Of a DNA stretch of 47,762 bases, positions 7,263-16,204 are shown piece after piece (within the stretch, counting starts at the first letter, position 1; the number at the start of each line of letters is the position of its first letter). This DNA is from Chitinophagaceae bacterium (GTDB taxonomy: Bacteria > Bacteroidota > Bacteroidia > Chitinophagales > Chitinophagaceae). The notes below the pieces were generated by a model. That model had not been told where the DNA came from. It was given only the letters and a program-made list of their open reading frames with translations, and did not search any database. Made by a program: the position numbers and the translations under genes. The stretch covers positions 1-47,762 of the forward strand of contig CANFUJ010000004.1 in the NCBI GenBank assembly GCA_947450165.1, in the 5' to 3' direction.

Positions 7263-7928
7263 ATGAAAAATTGGCTTTTATTTATTGTAGTAATTGGCTT
7301 TTACATGATAGTTACTCCAGCGTTTCATTGTGGGGGTTATAATCCACGTGAAAATTGTACAAACTACACAACTGATACGGTTTTGCTTCCAATGGAAATA
7401 TCTAACCATTTAAACGGCATCAATATTTACGATACCATAAAATTCTCATCCTCTGTTAATGATACCATTCAACCTAGGAACTCAAACAAATTTGTTTATC
7501 CCTTTACCGCATTAAATTCAAATATTCAAGCTTACAAAGTTGTCAATAATGGGTCGGGGCCAACTTTAAACTATGCCAACATCGAATTCAATCCTTTGGT
7601 GTTTGAGGGTCAATTTCAATATTATTCAAATCAAGGATTTGGTTTTTTATACAATAGAAATGAACCTTTTAATTATTTGAAAGGTGGACTTGTGGCAGGA
7701 AGAAGTGGATTGTATTTATGCACGGTTAATATCAACAATTACTATGAAGGATTTTCTATTTACCAATCATGTAGCGAGTATAAATTAGTCAATTATGTAA
7801 ATCCTATCCAACAACAAAAACAATATTGGGATAGCTTGGGTGTAAGTGTGCTAAGGTTAAACGGCAATTATAATCAAGACATTGCCAAGAAATCAGATTT
7901 GAATTATTTCTTTGTACGGATAAATTAA
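7263..7928 (+). CDS. Secreted protein of unknown function
   Basis: I do not recognise this 221-residue protein. It opens with a hydrophobic segment (WLLFIVVIGFYMIVTPAF) that acts as a signal peptide or membrane anchor. The following FHCGG does not fit a normal lipobox. The rest is polar and Asn/Tyr-rich with beta-strand-like alternation and has four cysteines (in FHCGG, ENCTN, LYLCTV and QSCSE) that could form disulfides. The C-terminus is not a T9SS sorting domain. The gene starts 51 bases after the pseudouridine synthase and converges on prs with 18 bases between the stop codons. It has the base composition of its neighbours. Confidence 0.75.
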   Translation: MKNWLLFIVVIGFYMIVTPAFHCGGYNPRENCTNYTTDTVLLPMEISNHLNGINIYDTIKFSSSVNDTIQPRNSNKFVYPFTALNSNIQAYKVVNNGSGPTLNYANIEFNPLVFEGQFQYYSNQGFGFLYNRNEPFNYLKGGLVAGRSGLYLCTVNINNYYEGFSIYQSCSEYKLVNYVNPIQQQKQYWDSLGVSVLRLNGNYNQDIAKKSDLNYFFVRIN

Positions 7929-7946
7929 ATTGAGACTGATTTAATT

Positions 7947-8903
7947 TTATTTACCACCTTTAAGCATTCTTGATTTGATAAATAAACTATTGATGCTTTT
8001 GTTTTCGTAAGCATTTCTCAAAGCAATAGCAAATAGCTCATCCGTAGAGAGTACTTTAATTTTGGGGGTTTGTTTCTTTAGCGGAATGGTATCACAAACA
8101 ACCAATTCTTCTAAAACACTATTTTCTATATTTTCGTATGCATTGCCACTTAACACTGGATGTGTACAAAAAGCACGGACACTTTTAGCTCCTTTTTCCT
8201 TCATTAATGCTGCACTTTTAGCCAAGGTGCCGCCGGTGTCACAAATGTCATCAATCAATACAATGTTTCTATCTTTTACATCACCAATCACCACCATACT
8301 TGAAATTTCATTCGCGCGTTTTCTGTGTTTGTCGCAAATGACCATATCTACTTCAAAAAACGAAGCTACTTCTCTGATTCTATTTGCACTACCAACATCC
8401 GGAGCGGCAAAAGTTAAGTTTTCTAATTGTAAACTTTCTATGTAAGGAATGAATATTGCTGACGAATCCAAATGATCTACAGGGATATCAAAATAGCCTT
8501 GAATTTGTGGAGCATGTAAATCCATTGTTACCACTCGATCAGCACCAGCTGCAACAAGCATGTTCGCTACTAATTTAGAACCAATAGCCACACGAGGCTT
8601 ATCTTTTCTATCTTGACGCGCATAACCGTAATAAGGGATTACAGCAATCACTTTATAAGCTGAGGCTCTTTTAGCAGCATCAATCATTAAAAGCAATTCC
8701 ATTAAATTATCTGTAGGCGCGAAAGTGCTTTGTACTAAAAAAACGAATTTACCTCTGATACTTTCTTCAAATTCTACCCCAATCTCACCATCACTAAATT
8801 GTTGAATTTTAACGCTTCCAATTTTTTCTCCAAATTTTTTTGCAATTTTTTCTGCTAAATAACTAGACCCTCTACCGGAAAATATTTTTGCGTTTGATTC
8901 CAT
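7947..8903 (-). CDS. prs: Ribose-phosphate pyrophosphokinase (PRPP synthetase)
   Basis: This 318-residue cytoplasmic enzyme makes PRPP from ribose 5-phosphate and ATP, feeding purine, pyrimidine, His, Trp and NAD synthesis. The visible signatures are FSGRGSSYLAEKIA at the N-terminus, FSDGEIGVEFEESIRG, the metal/ATP block VVTMDLHAPQIQGYFDIP, and the PRPP loop VLIDDICDTGGTL. The length is standard. A -7 box TACTTTTG lies 34-41 bases upstream and abuts the likely radC promoter on the other strand. It converges on the unknown secreted-protein gene. Confidence 0.97.
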   Translation of the reverse strand: MESNAKIFSGRGSSYLAEKIAKKFGEKIGSVKIQQFSDGEIGVEFEESIRGKFVFLVQSTFAPTDNLMELLLMIDAAKRASAYKVIAVIPYYGYARQDRKDKPRVAIGSKLVANMLVAAGADRVVTMDLHAPQIQGYFDIPVDHLDSSAIFIPYIESLQLENLTFAAPDVGSANRIREVASFFEVDMVICDKHRKRANEISSMVVIGDVKDRNIVLIDDICDTGGTLAKSAALMKEKGAKSVRAFCTHPVLSGNAYENIENSVLEELVVCDTIPLKKQTPKIKVLSTDELFAIALRNAYENKSINSLFIKSRMLKGGK

Positions 8904-8936
8904 TTTGAAATTTTATATGAGGTAAAATTAATTAAG

Positions 8937-8944
8937 CAAAAGTA
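8937..8944 (-). promoter_or_regulatory. prs promoter -7 box (TACTTTTG)
   Basis: On the minus strand TACTTTTG matches TAnnTTTG and predicts a leader of about 30 bases. No good -33 TTG is seen. On the plus strand TATGTTTA (8943-8950) could serve radC; the two boxes share the TA at 8943-8944, so the divergent promoters would compete. Confidence 0.45.
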
Positions 8945-8977
8945 TGTTTAGTTTGCTGCAATAAATATTAAATTCTC

Positions 8978-9679
8978 ATGAAAAATATTAACAACACTTC
9001 CACATCAATAAAAAATTGGAGTAAGGATGATCAACCCTATGAAAAAATTAAAAATTATGGCCCAATGCAATTGAGCAATTCTGAGTTGTTGGCTATTTTA
9101 ATTAAAAATGGGAATAAAAATAATTCTGCAATTGATTTAGCAAAAGCAATCATGATGCGATGCAACAATTGTTTAAACGAATTGGGGAAGTTGTCTTTAA
9201 TTGATTTTCAAAAGATAAATGGAATAGGCGAAACAAAATCCATTACAATTATGGCTGCTTTAGAAATGGGTCGAAGAAGATTGAATTCAGAATCGGTTTT
9301 AAAACAATCAATAAAAGGAAGCCATGAAGTAGCTCAGTATTTAAATGAAAAATTTAAAGACTTAACTTATGAAGTATTTGCTGTTTTGTTTTTAAATCAA
9401 GCCAATAAAATCATTCATTTTGAAGTGATCAGTAAAGGTGGAATTACAGGGACAGTTGCGGATCCTAGAATAATATTAAGATTGGCCATTGGGTTTGGTG
9501 CTGTAGGCATAATCCTTTGTCACAATCATCCTTCTGGAAATTTAAATCCAAGTAATGCTGATAAAGCCATTACAAAAAAGATAGGTGAAGCCGCTTCCTT
9601 AATGGATATAAAATTATTAGACCACATCATTGTGAGTGATGAAGGGTACTATAGTTTTATGGAAGAAGGTTTGATTTAA
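8978..9679 (+). CDS. radC: RadC/JAMM-domain protein
   Basis: The 233-residue protein has a helix-hairpin-helix part (FQKINGIGETKSITIMAALEMGRR, about residues 75-100) and then a JAMM/MPN metalloprotease-like domain. The metal-binding motif is CHNHPSGNLNPSNADK, with a Glu in FEVISKG upstream as expected. RadC proteins are historically called DNA repair proteins, but their enzymatic role is not settled. The length is typical. The gene diverges from prs and ends 4 bases from the convergent DUF3467 gene. Confidence 0.92.
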   Translation: MKNINNTSTSIKNWSKDDQPYEKIKNYGPMQLSNSELLAILIKNGNKNNSAIDLAKAIMMRCNNCLNELGKLSLIDFQKINGIGETKSITIMAALEMGRRRLNSESVLKQSIKGSHEVAQYLNEKFKDLTYEVFAVLFLNQANKIIHFEVISKGGITGTVADPRIILRLAIGFGAVGIILCHNHPSGNLNPSNADKAITKKIGEAASLMDIKLLDHIIVSDEGYYSFMEEGLI

Positions 9680-9683
9680 TTGA

Positions 9684-9998
9684 TTAAGCCATTCCTGTAG
9701 GACCGCCAAAATTGAATGGAATTTCAACAGACTCCATATCTTGAATGGTACCATTAGCTGCCTCGAATTTTTTTACATTATCAATCATCGCTTTCATGAA
9801 TCTTTTTGCATGGAAAGGTGTAAGAATGATTCTGTTTTTTACTTTGCTTTTGGGAGATCCAGGCATTACGTTTACAAAATCAACTACGAATTCTGCATGG
9901 CTATGGGTAATGATGGCTAAATTAGCATAAGTACCTTCTGCAATTTCTTCTGAAATTTCAATGTTTAGTTGATTTTCTACTGGTTTATTATCAGACAT
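9684..9998 (-). CDS. DUF3467 family protein
   Basis: This 104-residue cytoplasmic protein matches the DUF3467 family of Bacteroidota, which has no known function. The family features are the alternating run YANLAIITHSHAEFVVDF, then the VMPGSPKSKVKNRIILTP block and a helix HAKRFMKAMIDNVKKFE. I chose the ATG at 9998 (MSDNKPVENQ); a start at 10031 would run through the terminator hairpin of the upstream operon and add residues absent from the family. The gene lies directly behind the SusCD operon terminator, so it needs its own promoter or read-through. Confidence 0.85.
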   Translation of the reverse strand: MSDNKPVENQLNIEISEEIAEGTYANLAIITHSHAEFVVDFVNVMPGSPKSKVKNRIILTPFHAKRFMKAMIDNVKKFEAANGTIQDMESVEIPFNFGGPTGMA

Positions 9999-10021
9999 TT
10001 TTGTAAAGTTTAATTTATAAA

Positions 10022-10049
10022 AAAAGACCATCGAAACCGATGGTCTTTT
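10022..10049 (-). terminator. Rho-independent terminator of the SusCD operon
   Basis: A perfect 12-bp stem pairs AAAAGACCATCG (10022-10033) with CGATGGTCTTTT (10038-10049) around a 4-base loop. A T-tract follows on the minus strand. It starts 18 bases after the lipoprotein stop codon, and its far end is only about 24 bases before the DUF3467 start. Confidence 0.88.
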
Positions 10050-10067
10050 ATATTATTTAAGATTGAA

Positions 10068-10991
10068 TTAGTTCAATTTAATGATCTCCTCAGTTACTCT
10101 GTAGATTTGACCACTAGCACCGCCAGCATATCCGTATCTAACTCTAAATTCTTTATTAATTGGGTCATAAACATTAGTGCATTGAGCAGCATTTGGCCAA
10201 GCTGAAGCATATCCTGTTGCTGTTCCATCTAAATTTTGTGCTGGTAAACCACTTGTGAAAATAGCTAAAGGAACACTTCCTGGAGCTTGAGTGATCGTCA
10301 AAGCACCAGTTCCTGGATCAACAGTGAAAATAGCAAAATAACCGCTACCACCTAAATCACCTAATTCAGCTTCTACTGAGTTAGGACCAGTTGTAGTTAA
10401 AGTTTTAGCTCTGTTGGTAATTGCTCTAGCTGCAGTTGGGTGATAAAACCATCCATTAGCAGTATAATTACCATCATAGATATTTTTAACTGTGATTCTG
10501 ATTAAAACTTCTTTCATATTGCTAGCAACTTGAAAACCATTGCTTGCGCTAACCAATTCAAGACCTAAACCGTAAGTTAAGTTTGGATCTAAATCAGATG
10601 ATCTTGGAATAGTAATATCAAGTGTATCTAATAATTGACCTGCTTTAATAGTAGCAGTTAAATTAGTAGTATAAGCACTAGCTGGTAACAAAGTTAAGTT
10701 TGGATCTGCTGCAACCAATTCTGGTTTCAAAGCAAATTGAACCGTTACATCAGAAGATTGAGCACCAACTGTTTCTAAAGCTACAATTGGAGAAGCTAGT
10801 AATTGTGGAGCATCTGATGATAACAATCCATAATCAACAGAACCAGCAATTGATTGAGGTAAAGAAACCCCTTTCTTTTCGATAACTTGGATTCCGTAAT
10901 CTCCATTATCAAAACCTTTGTCTTTAAGACAACTAGAGAATGCAACAGTCATTGCAACTCCGAAGAAACTTAGTTTAAAAATATTTTTCAT
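10068..10991 (-). CDS. Outer-membrane lipoprotein with DUF1735-like N-terminus, third gene of SusCD locus
   Basis: The 307-residue protein has a lipoprotein signal peptide with lipobox AFSSC (Cys near 21). The following acidic segment KDKGFDNGD is in the position of a Bacteroidota surface-export signal. The middle resembles the DUF1735 (BT_3987-like N-terminal) domain, which is common in surface glycan-binding proteins and other SusCD accessory lipoproteins; the pattern PSSAYTTNL-like followed by AGQLLDTLDITIP fits. The C-terminal half (about 170-307) is not recognised. The gene lies 33 bases after susD and just before the operon terminator. A ligand-binding role at the cell surface is inferred. 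Confidence 0.78.
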   Translation of the reverse strand: MKNIFKLSFFGVAMTVAFSSCLKDKGFDNGDYGIQVIEKKGVSLPQSIAGSVDYGLLSSDAPQLLASPIVALETVGAQSSDVTVQFALKPELVAADPNLTLLPASAYTTNLTATIKAGQLLDTLDITIPRSSDLDPNLTYGLGLELVSASNGFQVASNMKEVLIRITVKNIYDGNYTANGWFYHPTAARAITNRAKTLTTTGPNSVEAELGDLGGSGYFAIFTVDPGTGALTITQAPGSVPLAIFTSGLPAQNLDGTATGYASAWPNAAQCTNVYDPINKEFRVRYGYAGGASGQIYRVTEEIIKLN

Positions 10992-11024
10992 TTTATTTAA
11001 TTTATTTTTTTTTGGTAATGGAAA

Positions 11025-12716
11025 TTATTGAAGATCCCAGAATACTTTAGAAGTAAATACGCTAATAGAACCTTGTGTGTTTACGTTAGCTTCATTGAAA
11101 CTATATTCTGATTGTGGGTAAAACAATCTAACAGGAATTGAAGAAGCAGCTCCTGATAAAATTGACAATTGATTAGCCCAAACACCAGTATTTGTTTGAT
11201 CGTATGAAACAGCTTCACCATAAACGATATCAGTTCTTCTGTAATCAGACCATACTTCAAATGGAGCGATACCATTTAAAGCGAACCATTTTTGAGCGAT
11301 GATGGTATATAAACCACCGTCCACTAAATTACCAATTGTAGGATCAGCAACAGCTGTATAATCAACGTCAGCATATCCAGCATTTCCATTGATGTAAGTT
11401 GTTGCATTAGCAGCAGTTAAACCTAATGAAATAAATGATTCTTTTACCGCGTTCGTTAAAGCTGTTTGAGGATTAACTCCAGGTAACAAACCTCTTTCAG
11501 CAGCTTCTGCTTGTAAGAATAAACTTTCAACACTTGTCATTAACCATGCATCAGACGCAGCTCCGTTTGGAGATAATCCAGTTGCAGGAGAAGTTGAATT
11601 AACTTGGTTAATTGGAGATAATGAATCACCAGTGTATCCAGGTGCAAAACCAGAAACAGCACCGTAAGGAATGCCTTTGTGGTAAGTTCTAGCAGTATAA
11701 ACTGAAGCACTAGAATTGATATCTGGTTTTACATATAATTTGTTTTCTCTTGGATCAGCATTATATCTGTAATATCCAGGAGTAGTTCTTGTACCTAAAC
11801 CAACCGCGAAAGCATTTGCTTTTGTGAAATCTGCTAAACTAGCCAATGTACCATTTTCATTGATAGCAAAATATCTGTAGAATGGAGATGGTTTAGAAGA
11901 AGAAAAACCAGGGTTAATTTTAGCCGTTTCACCAGACATTAAGAAACCTGTTCCTTCTGCGTTAATACCTGCCATGATTGCTGAATAATCAATACCCGTT
12001 ACAGAAGTTGAAGATGCTGCATCAATACCATTTTGGCAATGAATTACCATACGCAATTTTAAAGTATTTGCATATTTAATCCATAAAGTTGCATTTCCTT
12101 TAAATACTAAATCATTTTTTGCAATGTTAGCGTTTGCTGAAGCCGCAGCTGCTGGACTTTTCAATAATAAAATAGCAGTATCTAATTGTTTGAACAAATC
12201 TTTGTAGATATCAATCCCTTTATCGTATTTAGGATTTCTAATATCATTTCCTTGTAATGCTTGGAAATAAGGAATATTTCCGTAAACGTCAGTTAACATT
12301 TGGAAATTTTGAGCTTTCATGATTCTGCAAATTGCTTCGTAGAATCCATCTCCAGAAGCTTTAGCTTTCTGTTGAACGTAATTGTATGAAGAAGCATTGT
12401 AATACAAATCGTTCCAAGGATTTCCACCTGAAGTTGGAAAAGTATTGGTGAAATTGTAAGTTTCTTCTTCATTATCATTTTGATAGCTACCGCTACGAGC
12501 CCAATAGCCCATCCAATTTTGTAAGAATTTCCAATCAGCAGCAACAATCTTCGCAGAAGTTGCAATTGATGAAGGAAGCACGTCTCTGTAATTTAATGAA
12601 CCTGCTGACAAGTTCTCTTGAGATGCATTGATATCGAAATCAGTTTTACATCCGGTAAGTAGAGCCACCGCTGTAGTAGCTATCAAACCTAATTTTTTAA
12701 TATTAAAAAGTTTCAT
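11025..12716 (-). CDS. SusD/RagB-family nutrient-binding outer membrane lipoprotein
   Basis: The 563-residue lipoprotein has signal peptide and lipobox ALLTGC (Cys near 23). The mature start includes FDINASQENLS and the early conserved segment FLQNWMGYWARSGSY, typical of the SusD-like_2 group rather than classical starch-binding SusD. TPR-like helices follow (YKDLFKQLDTAILLL). SusD proteins form a lid over the SusC barrel and capture the substrate. The gene is 22 bases after susC and 33 bases before the accessory lipoprotein, clearly one operon. The substrate is unknown, and no polysaccharide-degrading enzyme lies nearby. Confidence 0.92.
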   Translation of the reverse strand: MKLFNIKKLGLIATTAVALLTGCKTDFDINASQENLSAGSLNYRDVLPSSIATSAKIVAADWKFLQNWMGYWARSGSYQNDNEEETYNFTNTFPTSGGNPWNDLYYNASSYNYVQQKAKASGDGFYEAICRIMKAQNFQMLTDVYGNIPYFQALQGNDIRNPKYDKGIDIYKDLFKQLDTAILLLKSPAAAASANANIAKNDLVFKGNATLWIKYANTLKLRMVIHCQNGIDAASSTSVTGIDYSAIMAGINAEGTGFLMSGETAKINPGFSSSKPSPFYRYFAINENGTLASLADFTKANAFAVGLGTRTTPGYYRYNADPRENKLYVKPDINSSASVYTARTYHKGIPYGAVSGFAPGYTGDSLSPINQVNSTSPATGLSPNGAASDAWLMTSVESLFLQAEAAERGLLPGVNPQTALTNAVKESFISLGLTAANATTYINGNAGYADVDYTAVADPTIGNLVDGGLYTIIAQKWFALNGIAPFEVWSDYRRTDIVYGEAVSYDQTNTGVWANQLSILSGAASSIPVRLFYPQSEYSFNEANVNTQGSISVFTSKVFWDLQ

Positions 12717-12738
12717 GTTTATGTTTTATTAAATTTTA

Positions 12739-15700
12739 TTAAAATTGGAATACTACGTTTGCACCGAAAATTCTTGTTGGAGGCAAGTTATATGCAGTAC
12801 TACGACCTTGAGCGTTTCCTGTATAAGAAGCGTTTCCATTAGAAGAAAACTCTGGATCAGTCCATTGGTTTGTTTTTGGTAACCAAGTTAATAAGTTTCT
12901 ACCAGTAATACCAACTGTTACACCTTTCAATGTATTGCCTTTAAATAATTTTGCAGGGAATTCATAAGTTAATGAAACTTCTCTTAATTTCCAGAAAGCA
13001 CCACTTACTAAATAGTTAGAAATAGCAGTAGTATTTAAATCACTGTTCCAAAATTCACGGTTGTATTGTTGTGTGTAAATGTTTGTATTTTCTACATATT
13101 TAGTTCCATTGTAGTAAACTGAGTTAGGCCAAACGAATGCACGACGACCGTATTGTGCACTACGTGCAGAAATACCATTGTCATCCATAAATCCACCTAA
13201 TTGATCAGCTACGATTTGGTTTCCACCACGATATTCAGCAACTACTGACAAACTGAAAGATTTGTAGTTTGCAGATAATGTTAAACCAAAGATATTGTCT
13301 GGAGTTGTTTTTCCAAAAGTGGTTAAATTAGGATTTACAGTTGGCATACCATCAGCTCCAACAATAACTTTACCAGTTGCGCTATCTCTTACATAGTCAT
13401 AAACTCTGAACTTGTAAACGGGTTGACCTACGATAACCCAGTTGTAGTTTCCAATTCCAATTTGATTTAAACCATCAACCAATTTGATCACTTTACTTGT
13501 TTGATGTGTGTAGTTCATTTTCAAATCTACATTCAAATCACCTACTTTAACCAATGGAGTTAATTTTAAATCCATTTCTAAACCACTGTTTTTAAATTCA
13601 GCAGCATTTAATTTACTTGTAGTATAACCAGTACTATTTGCTAATTGCAAATCCAATACTTGGTTTGTATTCTTTTGAGTGTAATAAGTTGCTTCAAAAT
13701 TGATTCTGTTTTTCAAGAAACCAACTTCAAGACCGATCTCTTTGTTATATACAAACTCAGGATCGAATTGTCTTCTGTAAATTGAAGTAGGAATGTTATA
13801 TCCTAATGTAGAACCATAAGGGAAGAAAGTTCCAGTTGTGAAAGCTGGATCATCTTGTGCTGCTAAAGGAACGTTACCTGTTTTAGATACAGCTCCACGG
13901 ATTTTCAAGAAGTTAACCACTTTTTGTTTGTCAAATCCAGGAATTACTTTGTGTAATAAAATTGAAGAGTTTACACCTGGATAGAAATAAGAGATATCAC
14001 TATTTGAAAAAGCACTTCCGTCTCTTGGTGCATTTTTACTGTCTCTATCATAAGATCCAGTTCCTTCTAAATAAGCCCAACCATCATAGTTAACACTTAC
14101 ATTACCAAATAATCTTGATAATCTTGAAATAGTAGAACCTGCAGAAACTGTTGGTTCACCTACTCTATTTTGGATACTCAAGAAAGTTGATTGACCAAGA
14201 TTTCCACTGCTAATTCCCCAATTGTTTGTATTTGACTGACGGAATGATTGTCCAAATTGACCAGTAAACGCAAATTTCTTGTACTTAGCATTCATGTTAG
14301 CAAAAAACTCAGAAGTTACTCTGCTGCTAGATGAAGATGCGTAAGCAACCGCTGCACTGATTGTTGTTGATGATGCATCAACTAAAGTCAAATGGTAAGC
14401 ACTTGGAGTGTAAGCTTCTGTTGAAGATTTAGCATCTCCAAAAGTTGCTGATCCACCCAAACGGTAAACAAAATTCAACCAATTTGTTGCTTTATACGTT
14501 AATTCTGCATTACCCAAAACATCATTCGTTTTTCCTCTTTGTCTGTTGATGTCTTTAGCCATGTATGGAGTTCTGTAGAAATTAGTCAAATATGGCGTGA
14601 AATATCCGTTTGGACTAGAGAAATAATCAGTTCTCCAGTTTTTGAAACGAGACAAATCATATTGTCCTGGAGCACCAGTAACATCATAATAAGTTTGAGC
14701 ATTCGCAGTAGTTACATCATATTTTGAATTTGTAACACGTGCATTGAAAGATGCTGCAAATCTGTTATATTCTTTGCGTGCATTTAATGCAATTGTTTTA
14801 CGATCATTTTTATCCCCTGGCATTGTACCACGGATTGATACGTTCTGTGCGCTTAAATAAAAATCTCCAGTTGAATAAGAAACATCAGTTTGATTTGTTG
14901 TTCCTGTTTCAAAGAAATTTTTTCTTCCGTTTGCTACATTACTATATGGCAACAACAATTGTTCGCCATTTGGACCAGTTTGTCCCATTTGTCTGATTGA
15001 ACCATCAAACGCATCTCCCCAAGATTGTTGCTCATAAGGTGTAAAAGTTCCTTGACCAGTATTTGGGTCTTGGTTGTAACCAGAACCAAATCTTGATTGA
15101 AACTGAGGCATGTAAGCAACTTTCTCGAATTGAGTTGATTGAGAAACACTAATCATTGGTTTCATTTTAGTACCTTTTTTGGTAGTAACCATGATTGCAC
15201 CATTAACCCCATCAGGACCATAAGCCACTGTAGCTGAAGCTGATTTCAAAATACTTACATCAGCGATATCATTTGGGTTTAATGAATTTAAATATCCTAA
15301 AGGTGTTGGTACCCCGTCAATAACCAACATTGGTTGGTTGTTTCCAGTTAATGAACGAATACCACGTAATGTGATACGCGTTGTACCTAATACACCACTA
15401 TTGGTTGTAGCTACGTTCAAACCTGAAACTTTAGCTGTCAAACCATTTTGAAGATTTACAGGATTTGCTTGAGTTAATTCTTTTGTTTTAACTGAAGCTG
15501 TAGAATAACCCAAAGATGACTTTTGACGTACTTGACCTAAAGAGGTAACAACTACAGCTGTCATTTCTTGAGTGTTTCTAGCCATATTTGCAATTACCAC
15601 ATTTCCTGAAGGAATAATTGTAACTGCATCATAACCAACTGCAGTAACAGTTAATTTTGATGATGGCCCAGACACTTTAATAGAAAAATTTCCATTAGCA

Positions 15701-15861
15701 TCTGTTTGAACTGCATTTTTAGTTCCAGTTTCGGTTACTGTTGCAAATTTTACAGGTTCACCAGGAATGTCTCTAACTTGTCCAGAGAGCACCTTTGATT
15801 GTGCAAAAGCAAGCATTCCGCTTAGCATTAGCACGGCAAATAATGTTAAAAATCTTCTCAT
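12739..15861 (-). CDS. SusC/RagA-family TonB-linked outer membrane protein
   Basis: The 1040-residue TonB-dependent importer has a signal peptide (cleavage near AFAQSKVL), a carboxypeptidase-regulatory-like domain (about 22-105), a plug domain (about 110-230) and a 22-strand barrel ending in the OM signal ...FGANVVFQF. The plug carries the SusC marks LRGIRSLTGNNQPMLVIDG and YGPDGVNGAIMVTTKKG; the more usual form of the last motif is YGSRAANG. It would work with the downstream SusD to import a nutrient using TonB energy. The length is normal. The promoter at 15890-15919 gives a leader of about 25 bases and overlaps a palindrome. No sigma/anti-sigma pair or hybrid two-component regulator is adjacent. 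Confidence 0.93.
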   Translation of the reverse strand: MRRFLTLFAVLMLSGMLAFAQSKVLSGQVRDIPGEPVKFATVTETGTKNAVQTDANGNFSIKVSGPSSKLTVTAVGYDAVTIIPSGNVVIANMARNTQEMTAVVVTSLGQVRQKSSLGYSTASVKTKELTQANPVNLQNGLTAKVSGLNVATTNSGVLGTTRITLRGIRSLTGNNQPMLVIDGVPTPLGYLNSLNPNDIADVSILKSASATVAYGPDGVNGAIMVTTKKGTKMKPMISVSQSTQFEKVAYMPQFQSRFGSGYNQDPNTGQGTFTPYEQQSWGDAFDGSIRQMGQTGPNGEQLLLPYSNVANGRKNFFETGTTNQTDVSYSTGDFYLSAQNVSIRGTMPGDKNDRKTIALNARKEYNRFAASFNARVTNSKYDVTTANAQTYYDVTGAPGQYDLSRFKNWRTDYFSSPNGYFTPYLTNFYRTPYMAKDINRQRGKTNDVLGNAELTYKATNWLNFVYRLGGSATFGDAKSSTEAYTPSAYHLTLVDASSTTISAAVAYASSSSSRVTSEFFANMNAKYKKFAFTGQFGQSFRQSNTNNWGISSGNLGQSTFLSIQNRVGEPTVSAGSTISRLSRLFGNVSVNYDGWAYLEGTGSYDRDSKNAPRDGSAFSNSDISYFYPGVNSSILLHKVIPGFDKQKVVNFLKIRGAVSKTGNVPLAAQDDPAFTTGTFFPYGSTLGYNIPTSIYRRQFDPEFVYNKEIGLEVGFLKNRINFEATYYTQKNTNQVLDLQLANSTGYTTSKLNAAEFKNSGLEMDLKLTPLVKVGDLNVDLKMNYTHQTSKVIKLVDGLNQIGIGNYNWVIVGQPVYKFRVYDYVRDSATGKVIVGADGMPTVNPNLTTFGKTTPDNIFGLTLSANYKSFSLSVVAEYRGGNQIVADQLGGFMDDNGISARSAQYGRRAFVWPNSVYYNGTKYVENTNIYTQQYNREFWNSDLNTTAISNYLVSGAFWKLREVSLTYEFPAKLFKGNTLKGVTVGITGRNLLTWLPKTNQWTDPEFSSNGNASYTGNAQGRSTAYNLPPTRIFGANVVFQF

Positions 15862-16204
15862 GTTCGTTAATTGTTAGTTTAATGAAAGGTAAAAATAAGG
15901 ATATTGTTATTAACAACAATAAAATGTTAATTTTTTTTTGTTGAAAACTATCCGTAAGTTAAGACATCAACAAAATAAGAAATGTTGCGTGTTTGTAATA
16001 TTTTAATTCATGATATGATTTTCAATACAATGCAAATTGAATCAAATGCATATTTTATCAGTACTTCAGATATTTTAAAAAAATAAATTTTGGGCCACAC
16101 TCATTTTTTTTGAATAAAAAATCAATATGCTACCCATTAATTTTATTTTTTTAGATTTTGTATGATTTTTTACCATTTTTATGCTCTAAACTCAAAAAAT
16201 AAAA
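15862..16204. other. Intergenic region upstream of the SusCD operon
   Basis: This 343-base AT-rich stretch lies between susC and the end of the HhH-barrel gene. It holds the susC promoter (15890-15919) and the palindrome at 15903-15920. The remaining part (about 15950-16204) contains homopolymer runs and no convincing gene, hairpin terminator or RNA gene. Confidence 0.5.
15890..15919 (-). promoter_or_regulatory. susC promoter (TTG-N19-TATTTTTA) overlapping a palindrome
   Basis: On the minus strand TTG (15919-15917), 19 bases, then TATTTTTA (15897-15890) match the Bacteroidota promoter with one mismatch in the last base. The -33 element lies inside an 18-base near-palindrome (15903-15920, 8 of 9 pairs), a plausible operator position. 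Confidence 0.6.

Noticed and set aside
9999-10031. Upstream ATG at 10031 for the DUF3467 gene
   Set aside because: The extension would be encoded by the terminator hairpin of the upstream operon. Family members start near MSDNKP.
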